Shown here: positions 5,616-7,397 of the stretch, piece after piece | Layout of the letters: each line of letters begins with the position of its first letter | Position numbering within the stretch: position 1 is the stretch's first letter | DNA from: DATEEG01 sp035525055 | GTDB taxonomy: Bacteria; Actinomycetota; Acidimicrobiia; Spongiisociales; ZC4RG35 | Length of the DNA: 7,397 bases | Direction: 5' to 3' | Assembly: GCA_035525055.1 (NCBI GenBank) | Contig: DATLEZ010000172.1 | Coordinates: 1 to 7,397, forward strand | Notes under the pieces: model-generated | What the model was told of the DNA's origin: nothing | What the model saw: only the letters and a program-made list of their open reading frames with translations | The model's database searches: none | Position numbers and translations under genes: made by a program

Positions 5616-6478
5616 GGCTCATCGCGTCAGGATTCGCCGCGGTGACCGCGAGCCTGCTGGTCGGCTGGCTGTGCGGTGCGTGGCCTGCCCCTCGCAAGCT
5701 TTGGCCGGTCCGCCCACCGCGGGGCGAGTGGCTGGTGCAGGCCGGGGTGGGGGTTGGTCTCGTTCCGTTCTGGCTGGCCGTCGGAATCGTCGGAGCGATG
5801 GCCTTCCTAATCGTTTGGATTTTCTCCGGCCTCTTGGTGGTCGCGGTGCCGGCTTCCATCGTGGCTCTATTCCTCCCCAGGGTGTGGGTAATGAGACGCC
5901 GCGCCCAGCGAATGCTGGAACTTCAGGCAGCATGGCCCGACGGCCTGCGAGATCTCGTTGCTTCGATTTCGTCGGGCATGTCGTTGGCGCGTGCCCTTGA
6001 GCAACTGTCAGTTAGCGGTCCGACACCGCTTCGGCTGGCGTTCGGTCGATTTTCCAGTCTCTCGCGGGTCGTCGGTGTTGTTCCTGCTCTGGAAGCAATC
6101 AAAGCCGACCTGGCTCACCCCACCTCCGATCGAATCATCGAGGTGATGACCGTTGCTCACGAGCGCGGCGGTCCGATCGTCCTCTCGATCCTGCGAGATC
6201 TGACAGATGCGACCACAAGGGACATGTGGGCGGGTGAGGAGCTGGCCACACTGGCGCTCGAGCAGAAAATCAATGCGAGGGTGGTCTTCGTCATTCCATG
6301 GGTCGTGCTCGCCTTCATCACCACTCGACCAGGACCCTTTAGAGACTTCTACGCCTCGTCGGCCGGCGCGGTGGTCGTCGCAATCGGCGGAGCGGCGAGC
6401 GTTCTCGGTATGTGGCTCGCTTCCAAGCTCGGAAAGGAGCCCGACGAACCCCGGGTCTTCGGGAGGGTGGCCCAGTGA
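5612..6478 (+). CDS. tadB: TadB inner-membrane platform protein
   Basis: The 288-residue polytopic membrane protein carries a type II secretion F domain at about 103-235. Hydrophobic segments are at about 3-23 (LIASGFAAVTASLLVGWLCG), 43-90 (two helices, including FLIVWIFSGLLVVAVP), 223-238 (RVVFVIPWVVLAFITT) and 252-271 (GAVVVAIGGAASVLGMWLAS). The F domain shows the usual AWPDGLRDLVASISSGMSLARALEQL block and the matching VAHERGGPIVLSILRDL block. TadB pairs with TadC to form the platform above the CpaF hexamer. The start GTG at 5612 overlaps the cpaF stop (GTGA). A GGAAGGAAGG lies 11 nt upstream, a slightly long spacing that may help re-initiation. Length is typical for the family. Confidence 0.93.
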   Translation: MRLIASGFAAVTASLLVGWLCGAWPAPRKLWPVRPPRGEWLVQAGVGVGLVPFWLAVGIVGAMAFLIVWIFSGLLVVAVPASIVALFLPRVWVMRRRAQRMLELQAAWPDGLRDLVASISSGMSLARALEQLSVSGPTPLRLAFGRFSSLSRVVGVVPALEAIKADLAHPTSDRIIEVMTVAHERGGPIVLSILRDLTDATTRDMWAGEELATLALEQKINARVVFVIPWVVLAFITTRPGPFRDFYASSAGAVVVAIGGAASVLGMWLASKLGKEPDEPRVFGRVAQ

Positions 6479-7397
6479 TCGAGCCGGAGGTCATCTTCGC
6501 TGCTGCCTTCTCGGCTTTGGCGACGGTCCTGGTGATCCGATGGGTAGCGCCACCACGCCCTCGGCTCGCCGGTCGGGTCCGTCCGTACGGGGCCAACCGC
6601 ATCGCCGGCGCTGCGATCGATCCACAAGTGCCGGTCGGCTCCGCCCTCAAGACGCTGGCTCGCTTCGCACTGGCCCCGTTGGCGAGGCGGATCGGTCGTT
6701 TGGTTGATCGTGACGGTGGGTTGAGCGCTGGCCTCAGGTTGCGGAAGGCAGGGCTCTATCCCGCCATCGACGATCAGCAGGCGGTCGAAGCTTTCCGGAT
6801 CAGGCAACTCGAAATCGGGTTCGGATACCTCGTCGGCGCCGTCGTCGTCTCGATCTCGCTCGAACTCACTTCGTCGCGCGCTTTGATCCTCTGCCTGCTG
6901 GCGGTCGTGGTGGCCACTGCCCGTCAGCGGGGCGCCATCGATCGAGCGATCCGGGGCCGCCAGGACCTGATGAGGATTGAGATCTACACCGTGAATCAGT
7001 TGCTGGCGATGCGGGTAAGGGCGGGCGGCGGTGTGGTTCATGCGGTCCAGCAAATCGTCGCCCGCGGACAAGGTGAAGTTGTCTCCGAACTGGCGGAGGG
7101 ACTGAAACTCCACCGTGCCGGGATGAGGGCCGGCGACGCTTTTCAACGGCTCGCAGCGACGACCCCTGAGCCTGCCTGCGCAAGGACGTATGCCCTGCTC
7201 GCTGTTTCCGAAGAGCGCGGCGCCGATCTGGCCGGTGCCTTGCTGGAGCTTTCGGAAGATGTGCGGGAGTCGCGGCGAGAGGCGATGCGCCGTGCCGCCA
7301 CTCGACGTCGCGCAGCAATGTTGGTTCCGATCATCGGAATTCTCGCTCCGGTCATGCTGCTCTTTGTCGGAGCACCGTTGCCCCGGATCATCTTCAG
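6475..7397 (+). CDS. tadC: TadC inner-membrane platform protein, 3' end outside window
   Basis: The frame opens at GTG 6475, overlaps the tadB stop by 4 bp (GTGA), and stays open for 307 codons to the window edge. A good GGGAGG lies at 6461-6466 with an 8-nt gap. Residues about 5-24 are a hydrophobic anchor (EVIFAAAFSALATVLVIRW), and 115-149 hold two further segments (GYLVGAVVVSISLEL, ALILCLLAVVVATA). The type II secretion F domain runs from about 166: RIEIYTVNQLLAMRVRAGGG, then the partner block LLAVSEERGADLAGALLELS, then a basic helix RESRREAMRRAATRRR. A last membrane helix (MLVPIIGILAPVMLLFVGAP, 282-301) leads to the edge, so only a few residues are likely missing. It forms the assembly platform with TadB. 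Pilin, peptidase and TadE/F-like genes would be expected after it. Confidence 0.9.
   Translation, partial: MIEPEVIFAAAFSALATVLVIRWVAPPRPRLAGRVRPYGANRIAGAAIDPQVPVGSALKTLARFALAPLARRIGRLVDRDGGLSAGLRLRKAGLYPAIDDQQAVEAFRIRQLEIGFGYLVGAVVVSISLELTSSRALILCLLAVVVATARQRGAIDRAIRGRQDLMRIEIYTVNQLLAMRVRAGGGVVHAVQQIVARGQGEVVSELAEGLKLHRAGMRAGDAFQRLAATTPEPACARTYALLAVSEERGADLAGALLELSEDVRESRREAMRRAATRRRAAMLVPIIGILAPVMLLFVGAPLPRIIF

Noticed and set aside
6349..7146. Long minus-strand frame of 265 codons opposite tadB/tadC
   Set aside because: Typical high-GC antisense shadow with Arg/Asp/Pro-rich composition and no domain; the + strand encodes clear TadB and TadC.

Overview
The window comes from a high-GC Gram-positive bacterium, most likely a deep-branching actinobacterium (Acidimicrobiia-like is my guess). 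The evidence is a WhiB-type iron-sulfur regulator, a bacterial proteasome activator (Bpa/PafE family), a two-barrel protein of the kind often mislabelled 'Fis family' in actinobacteria, and a Tad pilus operon with no secretin gene in view. GTG starts are common, and both edges cut through genes.

Left part (1-1110): the 3' end of a whiB-family gene on the + strand is followed by about 850 bases with no intact gene. By reading the minus strand in all frames I find two related, broken lipoprotein genes in tandem. The one nearer bpa (702-1037) has a good ribosome binding site, a lipobox and a continuous frame interrupted only by one amber codon (918-920). The farther one (273-590) is a diverged paralogue carrying at least one frameshift and probably two. 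Their 3' ends form a direct repeat, 41 of 45 bases identical. Both lie downstream of bpa on the same strand.

Middle part (1111-2530): bpa (minus) is divergent from a small excisionase-type helix-turn-helix gene (+). The latter overlaps tail-to-tail by 20 bp with a minus-strand gene for a 178-residue protein with two Sm-like beta-barrel halves. A short divergent region with a perfect 7-bp hairpin then leads into the pilus operon.

Right part (2531-7397): cpaB, tadZ, cpaF, tadB and tadC lie on the + strand, each overlapping the next by 4 bp (ATGA or GTGA), so they are surely one transcript with coupled translation. CpaF is the hexameric assembly ATPase, TadB and TadC the inner-membrane platform, TadZ the ParA/MinD-like localisation factor, and CpaB a membrane-anchored SAF-domain protein. 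Pilin, prepilin peptidase and TadE/F-type pseudopilin genes are not in the window and would be expected downstream or elsewhere. TadZ has lost its P-loop lysine, so it probably does not hydrolyse ATP.

I do not see a clearly new multi-gene system. The least ordinary content is the pair of decayed lipoprotein paralogues and the degenerate TadZ nucleotide site.
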